The notes under the pieces are model-generated. The model did no database searches. It saw only the letters and a list, made by a program, of their open reading frames with translations, and had not been told where the DNA came from. From Carettochelys insculpta (Eukaryota; Chordata; Testudines; Carettochelyidae), in contig NC_134138.1 in the NCBI RefSeq assembly GCF_033958435.1, positions 5,096,001 through 5,160,000 on the forward strand: a DNA stretch of 64,000 nucleotides, in the 5' to 3' direction. Below are positions 20,408 to 30,704 of this stretch, piece by piece. The position numbers and the translations under genes are program-made. The stretch's first letter is position 1, and every line of letters starts with the position of its first letter.

Positions 20408-23400
20408 ACGTCAGGGGCTGCGGGTCGGGTCTCCGCAGGTGCCGAGTGCTCTCCTTCCTCCGAGAGGGCGGGTACTCGGTCACCTTTCTACAGGAGACCC
20501 ACACTACTCCGGCCGCCGAAGCCGAGTGGTGGCTGGAGTGGGGAGACGGGGTCCACTTTAGTCATCTCTCGGCCCGGCGGGCCGGGGTAGCGACCCTGTT
20601 CTCCCCAGACCTGCAGCCCGAGGTGCTGGGGAGCGTCGAGGTCGTGCCGGGCCGCCTGCTGTATCTCCGGGTGCGGGTGGAGGGGCTGCCTCTTCACCTT
20701 GTCAACATCTATGCCCCGACACTCGGCCCGGAGAGAACCCCTTTCTTCCGGCAGGCGGCGGCCTTCCTCGACACCATTGATCCTCGCGAGTGCCTGGTCC
20801 TCGGCGGGGATTTCAACTGCACCCTCGAGGAGCGGGACCGCACGGGGACCGAGAAGTGCCAGGCCGCTGCGGACGTCCTCAGGGAGCTCATTAACCGTCG
20901 CTCCCTGGTGGACGTCTGGCGCAGCCACCACCCGGACGAGGACGCCGGCTTCACCTACGTCCGGGTGGTGGGCCATAAATCTGTACACTCCCGGTTGGAC
21001 CGCATTTACATCTCGCGGCACCATCTCTTCCAGGCCCACGCCTCCAGCGTACGGCCGGCCCCCTTCTCGGACCACCATCTGGTGGCCGTGAAGGCTTCCC
21101 TCTCGCTGGGGAAGCGGGGGTTGGCCTACTGGCATTTTAACAACAGCCTGCTGGAGGACGTGGGCTTCGTGGCATCCTTCCAGGAGTTCTGGCTGGCCTG
21201 GCGCGAGCAGCGGCACGCCTTTCCCTCGGCACGGCGGTGGTGGGACCTGGGAAAGGTGCGCGCGCGGCTCTTCTGCCGCGACTATACTCGGGGGGCCAGC
21301 CGGCGGCGGGATGCGTTGATAGGGCAGCTGGAACGGGAGGTCCTTGAGCTGGAGAGGCATCTAGCCGCCAGCCCCGGAGATCCATCCCTCTGCGGCACGT
21401 ACCAGGAGAAGCGGGACGAGCTCAGGACCCTCGACGCCCACCGGGCACAGGGGGCCTTGGTGAGGTCGCGGATCCAACTCCTGCGGGAGATGGACCGCGG
21501 CTCCCGCTTCTTCTACGCCCTGGAGAAAAAGAGGGGCGCCCAAAAACATATCCCCTGCCTCCTGGCGGAGGATGGCACCCCTCTTACGGATCTGGTGGAG
21601 ATGCGCGAGAGGGCTCGCGCCTTCTACGCCGCCCTTTTCTCCCCGGATCCGACCGACGCCGACGCCTGCAGGGTGCTCTGGGACCAACTCCCGTCGGTCA
21701 GCACGGGTGACCGGGACCGGCTGGAGCTTCCTCTCACTCTGGCCGAGCTCTCGGAAGCCCTCCGTCTCATGCCCACCAATAAATCCCCGGGCATGGACAG
21801 GCTGACCGTGGAGTTTTACCGCGTGTTTTGGGACGTCCTCGGCCCAGACCTGCTCGGCGTCTGGGCCGAGGCCCTGCAAAGCGGGGTGCTCCCCCTCTCG
21901 TGCAGGCGGGCAGTCCTCAGCCTGCTACCGAAGAAGGGGGACCCCCGCGACCTCAAGAACTGGCGTCCCATCTCGCTCCTCAGCACGGACTACAAGATCA
22001 TTGCCAAAGCCATCTCCCGTCGCTTGGGGTCCGTGCTGCAGGACGTGGTCCACCCCGACCAGACCTACACCGTCCCGGGCCGCACCATCTTGCAGAATTT
22101 GTCCCTGGTCCGGGATCTCTTAGAGCTTGGGTGTAGGGACGGCCTGTCGTTCGCCCTCCTGTCCCTGGACCAGGAGAAGGCGTTCAACAGGGTGGACCAC
22201 GGGTATCTCCTAGGCACCCTGCAGGCCTTCGGCTTCGGACCCCGCTTCGTCGGGTTTCTCGGGGTGCTGTACGCTGCCTCGGAGTACATGGTCAAGCTCA
22301 ACTGGACCCTGACCGCTCCGGTCAGCTTCGGACGGGGAGTACGACAAGGCTGCCCGCTCTCAGGACAGCTGTACGCTCTGGCCATCGAGCCCTTCCTCTG
22401 CCTCCTTCGGCAAAGGTTGACGGGATTGGCGCTTCCAGAGGCAGGGCTGCGGCTAGTCCTGTCGGCGTACGCCGACGACGTGCTCCTCGTGGTCCACGAC
22501 CCAGGAGACCTGGCGCGTCTGGAGGCCTGCCAAGCTATCTACTCGGCAGCCTCCTCCGCCCGGGTCAACTGGGTCAAGAGCTCTGGCCTGGTGGTCGGGA
22601 CCGGCTGGCAGATGAGCCGCCTCCCACCCGCGCTTCAGGCCATCCGGTGGAGCGCGGGTCCGCTGCTCTATCTAGGCGTCTTTCTCTCCGCCACGCATCC
22701 CTCTCCACCGGAAAACTGGCAAGGCCTAGAGAGCAGGGTCGCTGAGCGGTTGCGGAGGTGGACAGGGCTACTCCAGTGTCTCTCCCTCCGAGGGAGAGCG
22801 CTGGTGCTGAACCAACTCGTCCTGTCCATGCTCTGGCACCGCCTCAGCACCCTGGTCCCACCCCCCGGGTTCCTGGACCAGCTCCAGAGGTTAATCCTGG
22901 AGTTCTTCTGGCCAGGACTGCACTGGGTCCCTGCAGGGGTACTCCATCTTCCCCCGGAGGAGGGGGGACAGGGCCTGACCTGCACGCGCACTCAGGTCCA
23001 TGTCTTCCGCCTCCGGGCCCTGCAGAGGCTTCTCAACACCAACAGTGCAGATAGTCCGGCATGGAGCACGCTGGCACACGCTTTCCTCCGCCGTTACCGA
23101 GGGCTCCGATACGACCGGCAGCTCCTCTATTTATCCTGCAGAGACCGTCCGCGAGGCCTCTCGGAGCTGCCGGCCTTCTACCAGGACCTCCTCCGCACTT
23201 GGCGGCTGCTCGCAGCCTCCAGGTCCTTAGGGGCCACCGTGGGAGAAGACCTCCTCGCGGAGCCCCTGCTACACAACCCCCACCTTCGTGTGCAGGCGGC
23301 GGAGTCTCGCATGGTGCGCTGGAGGCTGGTCCTAGGTGGAATCACCAGGGTCGGAGACCTCCTGGACTACGAGCGGGGGGACTGGATGGAGGCCCCGGCG

Positions 23401-24300
23401 CTCGCCCGGCGCATGGGGCTCTCCGACCTACGCTCCTCCCGTCTCGTACTCCAGGAGGTGAAGGCTGCCCTGCCCTCCACCGCTCACAGTTACCTCGGCC
23501 GGGTCCTGCGAGAGGGTGCACCCCGCCCCCCTCCCACTCCTAGCCCTCCGGACCTCTTCGTGGGCCCCCGGCTTCGCGATCCTGCCCGCCCCCCTTCCCC
23601 CCATCACCTCAGCCGGCTGCACACTTTCCAGCCGGTCCCCTTCCGAACCGCGCCTCAACACCTTCTGTACGCGCTCGTGCTTCACACGCTCCACTTCCCC
23701 ACCCTCGTGTCCCGCCCCGATCACAAATGGCGGGACCTCTTGCCGTCATCGGAGGGTGGGGAGCCCCGGTGGGCCGGCCTCTACTCCACCTTGGTCCCGC
23801 GGCCCGCCGGGGACATCAGCTGGAGAATCCTCCACGGAGCGGTGAGCACGGGCGTGTACCTGGCGCGGTTCACCCCCATCCCGGGCACCTGTACCTTTTG
23901 CGGCACGAGGGAGAACCTGGCGCACATCTACATCGAGTGTGCCAGGCTGCAGCCCCTCTTCCGGCTCCTCCAGAACCTCCTCTTGAGGTTGCACTTCTCC
24001 CCACACCTTCTCATCCTCTCACACCCTATCCGTGGCCCCACAAAGTCGCGGGACCTCCTCGTCAGCCTCCTCCTGGCCACGGCCAAAATGGCCATTTACA
24101 AAACCAGGGAGAGGAGGCTGGCAGGGGGGGTGACCTGCGACTGTGGGGCCTACTTCCGTTCCTCCCTCCACTCACGAATCCGAGCAGAGTTCCTCTGGGC
24201 GGCGTCCACCAACTCCCTGGACGCCTTTGAGGAACGGTGGGCGCTGTCTGGGGTCCTCTGCTCGGTGTCCCCCTCTGGCTCCCTCATTTTAAACCTTTGA
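20380..24300 (+). CDS. Tx1-like LINE ORF2: endonuclease and reverse transcriptase, intact
   Basis: The 1306-residue frame is uninterrupted. The ORF2 protein nicks target DNA and copies its own RNA there. The N-terminal endonuclease/exonuclease/phosphatase fold shows N10 in TLNVRG, E39 in FLQETHT, D144 and N146 in GGDFNC, D207 in SRLDRIY and the SDHH box at 230-233. The RT domain shows NWRPISLL from 527, D597 in LDQEKAFNRVD, RQGCPLS from 655 and the catalytic YADD at 697-700. A C-terminal knuckle has C1171, C1174, H1182 and C1187. All expected catalytic residues are present. Its length is close to the Xenopus Tx1 ORF2. It starts inside the end of ORF1, which suggests coupled or reinitiated translation. 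It lies antisense to SLC39A4. Confidence 0.93.
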   Translation: MAPFVFATLNVRGCGSGLRRCRVLSFLREGGYSVTFLQETHTTPAAEAEWWLEWGDGVHFSHLSARRAGVATLFSPDLQPEVLGSVEVVPGRLLYLRVRVEGLPLHLVNIYAPTLGPERTPFFRQAAAFLDTIDPRECLVLGGDFNCTLEERDRTGTEKCQAAADVLRELINRRSLVDVWRSHHPDEDAGFTYVRVVGHKSVHSRLDRIYISRHHLFQAHASSVRPAPFSDHHLVAVKASLSLGKRGLAYWHFNNSLLEDVGFVASFQEFWLAWREQRHAFPSARRWWDLGKVRARLFCRDYTRGASRRRDALIGQLEREVLELERHLAASPGDPSLCGTYQEKRDELRTLDAHRAQGALVRSRIQLLREMDRGSRFFYALEKKRGAQKHIPCLLAEDGTPLTDLVEMRERARAFYAALFSPDPTDADACRVLWDQLPSVSTGDRDRLELPLTLAELSEALRLMPTNKSPGMDRLTVEFYRVFWDVLGPDLLGVWAEALQSGVLPLSCRRAVLSLLPKKGDPRDLKNWRPISLLSTDYKIIAKAISRRLGSVLQDVVHPDQTYTVPGRTILQNLSLVRDLLELGCRDGLSFALLSLDQEKAFNRVDHGYLLGTLQAFGFGPRFVGFLGVLYAASEYMVKLNWTLTAPVSFGRGVRQGCPLSGQLYALAIEPFLCLLRQRLTGLALPEAGLRLVLSAYADDVLLVVHDPGDLARLEACQAIYSAASSARVNWVKSSGLVVGTGWQMSRLPPALQAIRWSAGPLLYLGVFLSATHPSPPENWQGLESRVAERLRRWTGLLQCLSLRGRALVLNQLVLSMLWHRLSTLVPPPGFLDQLQRLILEFFWPGLHWVPAGVLHLPPEEGGQGLTCTRTQVHVFRLRALQRLLNTNSADSPAWSTLAHAFLRRYRGLRYDRQLLYLSCRDRPRGLSELPAFYQDLLRTWRLLAASRSLGATVGEDLLAEPLLHNPHLRVQAAESRMVRWRLVLGGITRVGDLLDYERGDWMEAPALARRMGLSDLRSSRLVLQEVKAALPSTAHSYLGRVLREGAPRPPPTPSPPDLFVGPRLRDPARPPSPHHLSRLHTFQPVPFRTAPQHLLYALVLHTLHFPTLVSRPDHKWRDLLPSSEGGEPRWAGLYSTLVPRPAGDISWRILHGAVSTGVYLARFTPIPGTCTFCGTRENLAHIYIECARLQPLFRLLQNLLLRLHFSPHLLILSHPIRGPTKSRDLLVSLLLATAKMAIYKTRERRLAGGVTCDCGAYFRSSLHSRIRAEFLWAASTNSLDAFEERWALSGVLCSVSPSGSLILNL

Positions 24301-24446
24301 CCCTCACTCCCGCTCCTGGTTTTTCTTTCGTTGTCCCCCGTATTTACTTGGAACCGGGCTGTTTTTAATAGGTCCCCTCTCATCGTGAGAGGGGCCTTGT
24401 AGCCGTGGGCAGGCTATGCCTGCCCACTCCCCCGGCATCCAATAGG
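24301..24446 (+). other. Tx1-like LINE 3' UTR with two perfect hairpins
   Basis: The 146-base tail follows the ORF2 stop. Hairpin 1 pairs CCCCTCTCA (24374-24382) with TGAGAGGGG (24386-24394) over a TCG loop. Hairpin 2 pairs GTGGGCAGGC (24405-24414) with GCCTGCCCAC (24418-24427) over TAT. No poly(A) is present; the element ends near CATCCAATAGGT. Such structured tails are the usual recognition site of the cognate reverse transcriptase in LINEs that require their own 3' end. Confidence 0.65.
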
Positions 24447-24710
24447 TACACACACATATCAACAAGTCAACCCCCAAATTCTGTCCCAGGCTGAGGAAGA
24501 CGCCTATATGCTAAAACATCGGTTGGCCAAGCCATGTACGGTAGATTCCTGATACACACACCCTCAATTTGAGTGAATCTTTGGTTGCCATGAGCTGGAG
24601 TGTTGAGGAATTGAGAGCTGTTTCCAGGCTGCCAAACTACTGATGGAGTCTGGATACTCAGTAATGCAATTGAAGCATCCCTGTTATCTAGACTTCAATT
24701 AACGAAACGA
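24447..24710. repeat. Dispersed repeat R, second copy, abutting the LINE
   Basis: It begins ACACACACATATCAACAAG and follows 2787-3010 closely for about 190 bases. The upstream part seen in block A is absent here because the LINE ends at this point. Confidence 0.55.
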
Positions 24711-25116
24711 GGCTACGTCTGTAGGTGCCCCATTCTTTAAAATGGCCACGCAAAGGGTTGTTGTGAGGTTTATTAATGAAGTCTTGAAATGCATCTGCAG
24801 TGCTTTGTTAATATGCAGGCAGCAGCGGCGTTTCGAAATTGATGTGATTTGTAGCTCAGCGGCGTGTTCTGGCGCGGCTCGTTTTTAAAAACGTCCTGCC
24901 TGCTTCAAAGTCTTCTTGTTCCTAGGAGATGAGGGAAAAAGAAAGGAGTCCCGACGGGACGAGACGCATGGCTGGGAGACGCGTCCATTTCGAAGCGCTG
25001 CTGCTGCCCTCGTGCTAACGAAGCGCTGCATATGCATTTCAATGCCTCATTAGTAAACTTCGAAATAGCCATTTGCGTGGCCATTTCGAAGTTTGGGGCA
25101 CGTGTAGACACGGCCG
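24711..25116. mobile_element. Foldback DNA transposon, diverged copy
   Basis: Inverted ends are readable: GGCTACGTCTGTAGGTGCCCC at the left and the complement of GGCCGTGTCTACACGTGCCCC at the right. The arms repeat the 3105-3495 family in diverged form (GGCCACGCAAA..., CATTAGTAAACTTCGAAATAG). It carries no protein. Confidence 0.6.
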
Positions 25117-25729
25117 AAGTGTGGGTGAGTCTGGTTGTGTACGAGAACCTGTTTTACTTTTCAGAAGCAGTTGTAATGGAGGTTTGTTTATTAGCTCTAA
25201 GTTCTGTGAGTATCAGACTCCACTGAGCATTTTACAGGTATTGCTGTTTTCTGTGTTTTGAAATGGCTCAAGAGGAGGGCTGGGTGATTTGTACATGTGA
25301 GTTTTGCCTTTTCTGTAAAGTATTGGAGCTGGCTCATGGTGCTCTCTTGGGGGGGACAAGGTCCCATAAATGTTGTTCTCGGTCTTGTGGCCACTCTCTG
25401 TGTTTCCTGGCATGGGTGCCAGGGTGTTGGAGAGGTGGGACCTGCTTTCTCTGATACGCAGCCTTCTCAAGGCCAAGCTGGCTAGCTGCTTTGAAAACAG
25501 TTGTGAAAATCCAGCGGCCCTTTGTGCTCTAGAGAACAGACTGGCCCTGTTGGTTGGCCTGGTGGGGAGAGAGCTACGCACGACAGATGCGTCCCTCCCT
25601 GCCAGGACTCCCAGCAGAGCCCCTTGTGGTACACAGCCCCCAACAGAGCCCCCTGGGGCCTACGCCTTCCCCCTTACAGCCAACAGCTTTGTTCGGGGAC
25701 GGTGACACAAGCCCTGAGGTAAGTGGGGA
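25117..25729. other. Unassigned sequence between repeats
   Basis: No exon or domain was recognised. A stretch at 25605-25650 resembles 28427-28470, on the other side of the CR1 insertion. Confidence 0.3.
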
Positions 25730-28420
25730 AGGAAGGAGGAATAACAAAGGACGACCACTCGTTCGAAAGGAGAAAGTCGGCCAATCAGCAAATTGTCTCA
25801 GGTGTTTGTACAGGAATGCGAGAAGCCTGGGAAACAAACAGGAGAAATTAGAGACCCTGGCAGAGTCAAAGGAGTATGAGGTGACTGAAAGAACGGAGAC
25901 GTGGTGGGATGACTCACATAACTGGAGCACGGTCATGGAAAGGTATAAACTGCTCAGGAAGGACAGGCTGGGGGGAAAAGGAGGAGGCGTTGAGCTCCAT
26001 GTGTGGGAGCAGCATGATGGCTCAGAGCTCCAGTATATGGAGGGATAAAAGCCAGTTGAGAATCTTTGGGTTGAGCTTAGACGCGGAAGCAACAGAGGTG
26101 ATGTTGTGGTTGGTGTCTGCTAAAGGCCACCAGATCAGAGGCTGAGACGAAGGAGGATTTTTTCAGACAGCTAAGAGAAGCTTCCAAATTCCAGGCCCTG
26201 GTTCTCAAGGGAGACTTTAATCATCCGGACATTTGTTGGGAGACCAGTACAGCAGCACACAGAGAATCCAGGAAGTTTTTGGAGAATGTTGGGGATAACT
26301 TCTTGGTACAAGTGCTGAAGGAACCAACCAGGGGCCGTGCGCAGCTTGAGCTGCTGCTCACAAACAGGGAGGAACTAGCAGGAGAAGTAGAAGTGGGTGG
26401 CAACCTGGGCTGCAGTGACCATGAGATGGTGGATTTCAGGATCCTGACAAAAGGAAGAAAGGAGAGCAGTAAAATAGAGACCCTTGATTTCAGGAGAGCA
26501 GACTTCGACTCCCTGAGAGAACTGATAGGCAGGATCTCCTGGGAAATGAAGACGAAAGGGAAAGGGGCACAGGAGAACTGGAAGTATTTTAAAGAAGTCT
26601 TACTGAAGGCACAGGAACAAACAACCCCGACGTGCAGGAAGGAAAGCAAATCTGGTAGGCAACCAGGTTGGCTTACCATGGAAATCCTTGGTCAGCTTAT
26701 ACTGAAAAAGGATGGGTATGAGAAGTGGAAACTTGGACAGATGACTAAGGAGGTGTAGAAATAAAGGGCTGGAAGATGCCGGGTAGTAATCAAGACAGCA
26801 AAGGCACAATTGGAACTGCAGCTGGCAAGGGATGTGAAGGGTAACAAGAAGAGTTTCTACAGGCCTGTTAATAATAAGAGGGTTATCAGGGAAGGTGTGG
26901 GGTCATTACTGGAGGAGAGAGGTAACCTAGTAGCAGATGATGTAAGAAAAGCTGAAGAACTCAATGGTTTTTCCTGCCTCTGTCTTCACAGACAAGGACA
27001 GCTCCCACACTACAGCACTAGGCAATGCAGTATGGGAAGAAGGTGGACAGCCCTCGGTGGGGAAAGAGTGGGTTAAGAGCTATTTAGAAAAGCTAGATGC
27101 ACACAAATCCGTGGGTCCAGGTTTAATGCATCCAAGGGTACTTAGGGAATTGGCAGATGTCATTGTGGAGCCTTTGGCCATTAGCTCTGAAAACTTGTGG
27201 AGATGGGGAGAGGTCCTGGATGACTGGAAAAAGGCAAACCTAGCGCCCATCTTTAAAAAAGGAAAGAAGGACAATCCAGGGAACTCTAGACTGGTCAGCC
27301 TTACCTCAGTCCCCGGAAGAGGGCAAAGTGATCAAGAGCAGTCAGCATGGATTCACCAAGGGCAGGTCGTGTCTGATCAATCTGATTAGCTTCTATGATG
27401 AGGTAACTGGCTTTGTGGATGTGGAGAAGTCAATGGATGTTTGAAGTGGAGTGCCTGTTCTAGGGCTGGTGTTGTTCAACATCTTTACTAATGACTTGGC
27501 TGAGGGGAGAGATTGCCCCCTCCGCAAATTTGCAGACTACACTAAGCTAGGGAGAGAGGGAGATACACTAGAGGGCAGGGACAGGGTCCAGAGTGACCTA
27601 GATAAATTGCAGGACTGGGCCAAAAGAAATCAGGTGAGGTTCAACAGGGAGAAGTGCAGAGTCCAGCACTTAGGACGGAAGAATGCCAGCCACTGTTACA
27701 GGCTGGGGGCCGACTGGCTAAGTAGCAGCACAGCAGAAAAAGACCTGGGGATTACAGTGGATGAGAGGCTGGGTAGGAGCTAACAGTGGCCCTTGTAGCC
27801 AAGAAGGCTAACGGCATAGTGGGGTGCATTAGGAGGAGCATTTCCAGCAGGTCTAGAGAAGTTATCATTCCCTTCTACTCGGCACTGCTGAGGCCACATC
27901 TGGAGTATTGCGTCCAGTTCTGGGCTGCCAGTATAGAAAGGATGCGAATGCATTGGAGTAGGTCCAGTGGAGGGCAACAAAAATGATTAGGGGGTTGGTG
28001 CACATGACGTATGAGGAGAGGGTGAGGGATTTGGGCTTGTCTAGTTTGCAGAAGAGAAGACTGAGGGGTGATTTAATAACAGCCTTCAACTTCCTGAAGG
28101 GGAGCTCTCAAGAGGAGGGTGAGAAACTGTTCTCAGTGGTGTCAGATGGCACAACAAGGAGCGATGGTCTGAAGTTACAGAGGGGGAGGTGTAGGTTGGA
28201 TATTAGAAAAAAACTGCATCCCCAGGAGGGTGGTGAAGCACTGGAATGTGTTGCCTAGAGAGGTGGTGGAATCGCCAGCCCTGGAGGTTTTTAAGTCCTG
28301 TCTGGACAAGGTCCTGGCTGGGATGATTTAGTTGGGATTGATCCTGCTTTGGGCAGGGGGCTGGACTCAATGACCTCCTGAGGTCCCTGCCAGCGCTGGG
28401 ACTCTCTGAGTCTATGAACT
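25730..28420 (+). mobile_element. CR1 LINE, long but decayed copy
   Basis: Broken frames read in order as CR1 ORF2. The endonuclease begins CLRCLYRNARSLGNKQEKLE (25794 onward) with TETWWDDSHNW. Next come TNREELAGEVEVGGNLGCSDHE (SDH box), the RT region with VLRELADVIVEPLAI and LVLFNIFTNDLAEG, and then FADYTKLG, where the RT box is FADD in intact copies. The 3' region is [23 protein letters not shown]. The copy ends with CR1-type tail text at about 28417. At least six frame breaks and stops make it inactive. If SLC39A4 continues leftward, this copy lies in its intron 4. Confidence 0.88.
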
Positions 28421-29061
28421 GCCCCCCAGCAGAACTCCCCTGTGGCACGAGCCCCCGACAGAGCCCCGTGCAGCTCAGCTGAGCCCCACTTGGCTCGCAG
28501 CCTCCTGCTCCCCCGGGCAGAGCCCTCTGCAGCCCACAGAACCCTTGTCTGGCTGCGGGTGGCTTCGACGGGCTCTCCTTTCCCCAGATGGATCCCCTTC
28601 TGGCGCTCGGGAGCCGGCCCTGCCCCAGTTCACTGCCAGCGCCAGGCCCGAGCGTGGCCTCCACACTGCAGGGGCGAGTGGGCCTTTGCTTCCCTCTGCT
28701 GGGACCTGCCTCAAGGTCTGAGGCTGGACCTGACCTGGCCCCAAACTCAGGCCTTGTGATCGCCCGACCCTGCCCGCAGGCTGCTGCCAGGCAGTGCCAG
28801 CTGCCAGGGGAAGGGCAGTTCTCAGCCCTGGGCGGGAGCGTGGCTGGGGCGGGGGGAGCTGGGGTCAGGACTCCTGGGTCCGACTGCAGGACAGCTCCCC
28901 TCTGATTGTGGGGAGAAGACTGACCGGGGCTGGGGCCGATGGGGGGCTGGGGCTGGGGCGGGGCAGGGCTAAGCAGCCCGGGGCTGGGGCTGACACCCAG
29001 CAGGACACAACGGGGGGCCCTGCCCTGGATGCAGGGTGCCTGGGCCAGGCCTGCTGCCTAC
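28421..29061. other. GC-rich sequence downstream of SLC39A4 exon 4
   Basis: On the minus strand this should begin intron 4. It was read for the expected next exon, which in mammalian ZIP4 starts with a Cys-Leu-Ser type segment and holds the PAL motif. None was found. No repeat was recognised. Confidence 0.4.
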
Positions 29062-29303
29062 CGTGTCCCAGACGAGCCCAGGACTGCCCGACTCCCCCTG
29101 AGCAGGGAGGCTCCGTGGCAGCCGCCTGTGCGTGGCACCGTGGCGGGGGCCCAAGCGATCCACAGGGCCGGTGTGGTTGCCGTGGCGTCGGCTGTCACGG
29201 GGACCTGGTGTCGTCGGGTCCTCCAGCGCGGCGTTGTCATGGTGATGGTCTGCGTGCTCGTCCTTGGGTCCCAGGGCCAGCTGGCCCATCAGCGTGGTCA
29301 GGC
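29062..29303 (-). CDS. SLC39A4: SLC39A4 coding exon 4: His-rich segment
   Basis: It holds 242 bases between acceptor GTGTGACAG and donor GTAGGC. Taking up the phase-1 base of exon 3, it reads LTTLMGQLALG (human LSALMQRLGVG), then DEHADHHHDN in place of the human His-rich loop. A less conserved Arg/His-rich stretch follows, and it ends LVWDT, as human exon 4 ends SVWDT. It is longer than the human exon. The His cluster is consistent with extracellular zinc binding. Confidence 0.83.
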
Positions 29304-29387
29304 CTGTCACACGCCAAGCCCGTCAGGCAGGCTCCCCTGCCCCCCACCCCTGCAGGATCGGACCCCCAACCACAGCCCACCCCCCCG

Positions 29388-30050
29388 CAGCCCCTCGCCC
29401 GGCTCCTGCCCCATCCCAGCCTGACCCCCATAACCCTCATCCCCCCACTGGGCTCTCCCCCCTCACAGCCCCTCGCCCGGCTCCTGCCCCATCCCAGCCC
29501 GACCCCCATAGCCCTCATCCCCCCACTGGGCTCTCCCCCCTCACAGCCCCTCGCCCGGCTCCTGCCCCATCCCAGCCCGACTCCCCATAGCCCTCATCCC
29601 CCCACTGGGCTCTCCCCCCTCACAGCCCCTCACCCGGCTCCTGCCCCATCCCAGCCCGACTCCCCATAGCCCTCATCCCCCCCACTGGGCTCTCCCCCCT
29701 CACAGCCCCTCACCCGGCTCCTGCCCCATCCCAGCCCGACCCCCATAACCCTCATCCCCCCACTGGGCTCTCCCCCCTCACAGCCCCTCGCCCGGCTCCT
29801 GCCCCATCCCAGCCCGACTCCCCATAGCCCTCATCCCCCCACTGGGCTCTCCCCCCTCACAGCCCCTCGCCCGGCTCCTGCCCCATCCCAGCCCGACCCC
29901 CATAGCCCTCATCCCCCCACTGGGCTCTCCCCCCTCACAGCCCCTCGCCCGGCTCCTGCCCCATCCCAGCCCGACCCCCATAACCCTCCTCCCCCCACTG
30001 GGCTCTCCCCCCTCACAGCCCCTCGCCCGGCTCCTGCCCCATCCCAGCCC
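29388..30050. repeat. Minisatellite, ~78-bp unit, about 8.5 copies (SLC39A4 intron 3)
   Basis: Unit starts (CAGCCCCTC) fall at 29388, 29465, 29544, 29623, 29703, 29781, 29860, 29938 and 30016. The period is 77-80 bases. The unit is C-rich on the plus strand and therefore G-rich on the gene strand. Units differ by single bases only, indicating recent expansion. A weaker unit follows near 30125. Confidence 0.92.
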
Positions 30051-30499
30051 ACCCCCCCAATAACCCTCACCCCCCACCCAGTCATGCCTGCAGGATCAGA
30101 CCCCCAACCACAGCTCACCCCCTGCAGCCCCTCACCCAGCTTCTGCCCCATCCCCAGCCTGCCCTGCTGTAACCCTCACCCCCTGCCCTGCTGGACTCCC
30201 CCCTCACCTGCTGCCCCCCATCTCCCCGCCCAGTCACCCCGGCAGGAGCGGCCCCCCCGCCAGCAGCCCCTTGCCTGTTGGTGAAGCTGCCCACGCCAAG
30301 CGCTAGCTGTCCATGGAGCTGGACTCATTGCCGGGTGCCAGCCTGCCCCATAGGGCAGGGGCTCAGTAGAGCGCTGGGCTGGGTCTGCTCCAGAAGAGCC
30401 CTCCCTCCCCAGGCCCCCCGCTGAGCCTGCCGCACAGGCTCTTGGGGCCCTGCCAGGAGAGCCCCTTGGTTGCCCCGGGCGATGGCTGCCCCATCTCAC

Positions 30500-30704
30500 C
30501 TGCCAGCGTCAGGTTGTGGGACTCGTTGCCGTAGCGACGGAAGAGGTACCCCAGGAAGTAGTGGGGGGGCGGCAGGGCCTGGAAGCAGTCCCCCTGCAGC
30601 ACGTGGTACGCGACCGTCACCAGCTCCCGCCCAGCCCCCTCGGCTGCCACCCGGCCCGAGACCAGGGCGCTCTCCCGCAGGACGGCGTCTGCGTCCAGGC
30701 ACGG
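30500..30704 (-). CDS. SLC39A4: SLC39A4 coding exon 3: extracellular domain
   Basis: It holds 205 bases between the TTCCCCAG acceptor and the GTGAGA donor, ending in phase 1. PCLDADAVLRESAL aligns with human ACVDIPQLLEEAV, and GDCFQALPPPHYFLGYLF aligns with GSCFHALPSPQYFVDFVF. The Cys pair expected of the ZIP4 ectodomain is kept. NES and NLT glycosylation motifs lie near the end. This is the most clearly conserved of the four exons. Confidence 0.9.

Larger units (their letters stand above)
16700..24446 (+). mobile_element. Near full-length Tx1-clade (L1-like) non-LTR retrotransposon
   Basis: The order is C-rich leader, ORF1 with a CCHC knuckle (17516-20407), overlapping ORF2 with apurinic-type endonuclease, reverse transcriptase and C-terminal zinc knuckle (20380-24300), then a short 3' UTR with two perfect hairpins (24301-24446). 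The layout and ORF2 length fit the Tx1 clade described first in Xenopus. ORF2 has no stop, so the copy is young or was recently active. The 5' border is approximate. The 3' border is set by the start of an older repeat at 24447. Confidence 0.8.

Noticed and set aside
29388..30050. CRISPR-like regular repeats
   Set aside because: The whole 78-base unit is repeated with no unique spacers. This is a vertebrate minisatellite.
29237..30151. Gly/Arg-rich minus-strand frames (GWGRSRARG repeats)
   Set aside because: They are translations of the 78-base minisatellite in SLC39A4 intron 3.
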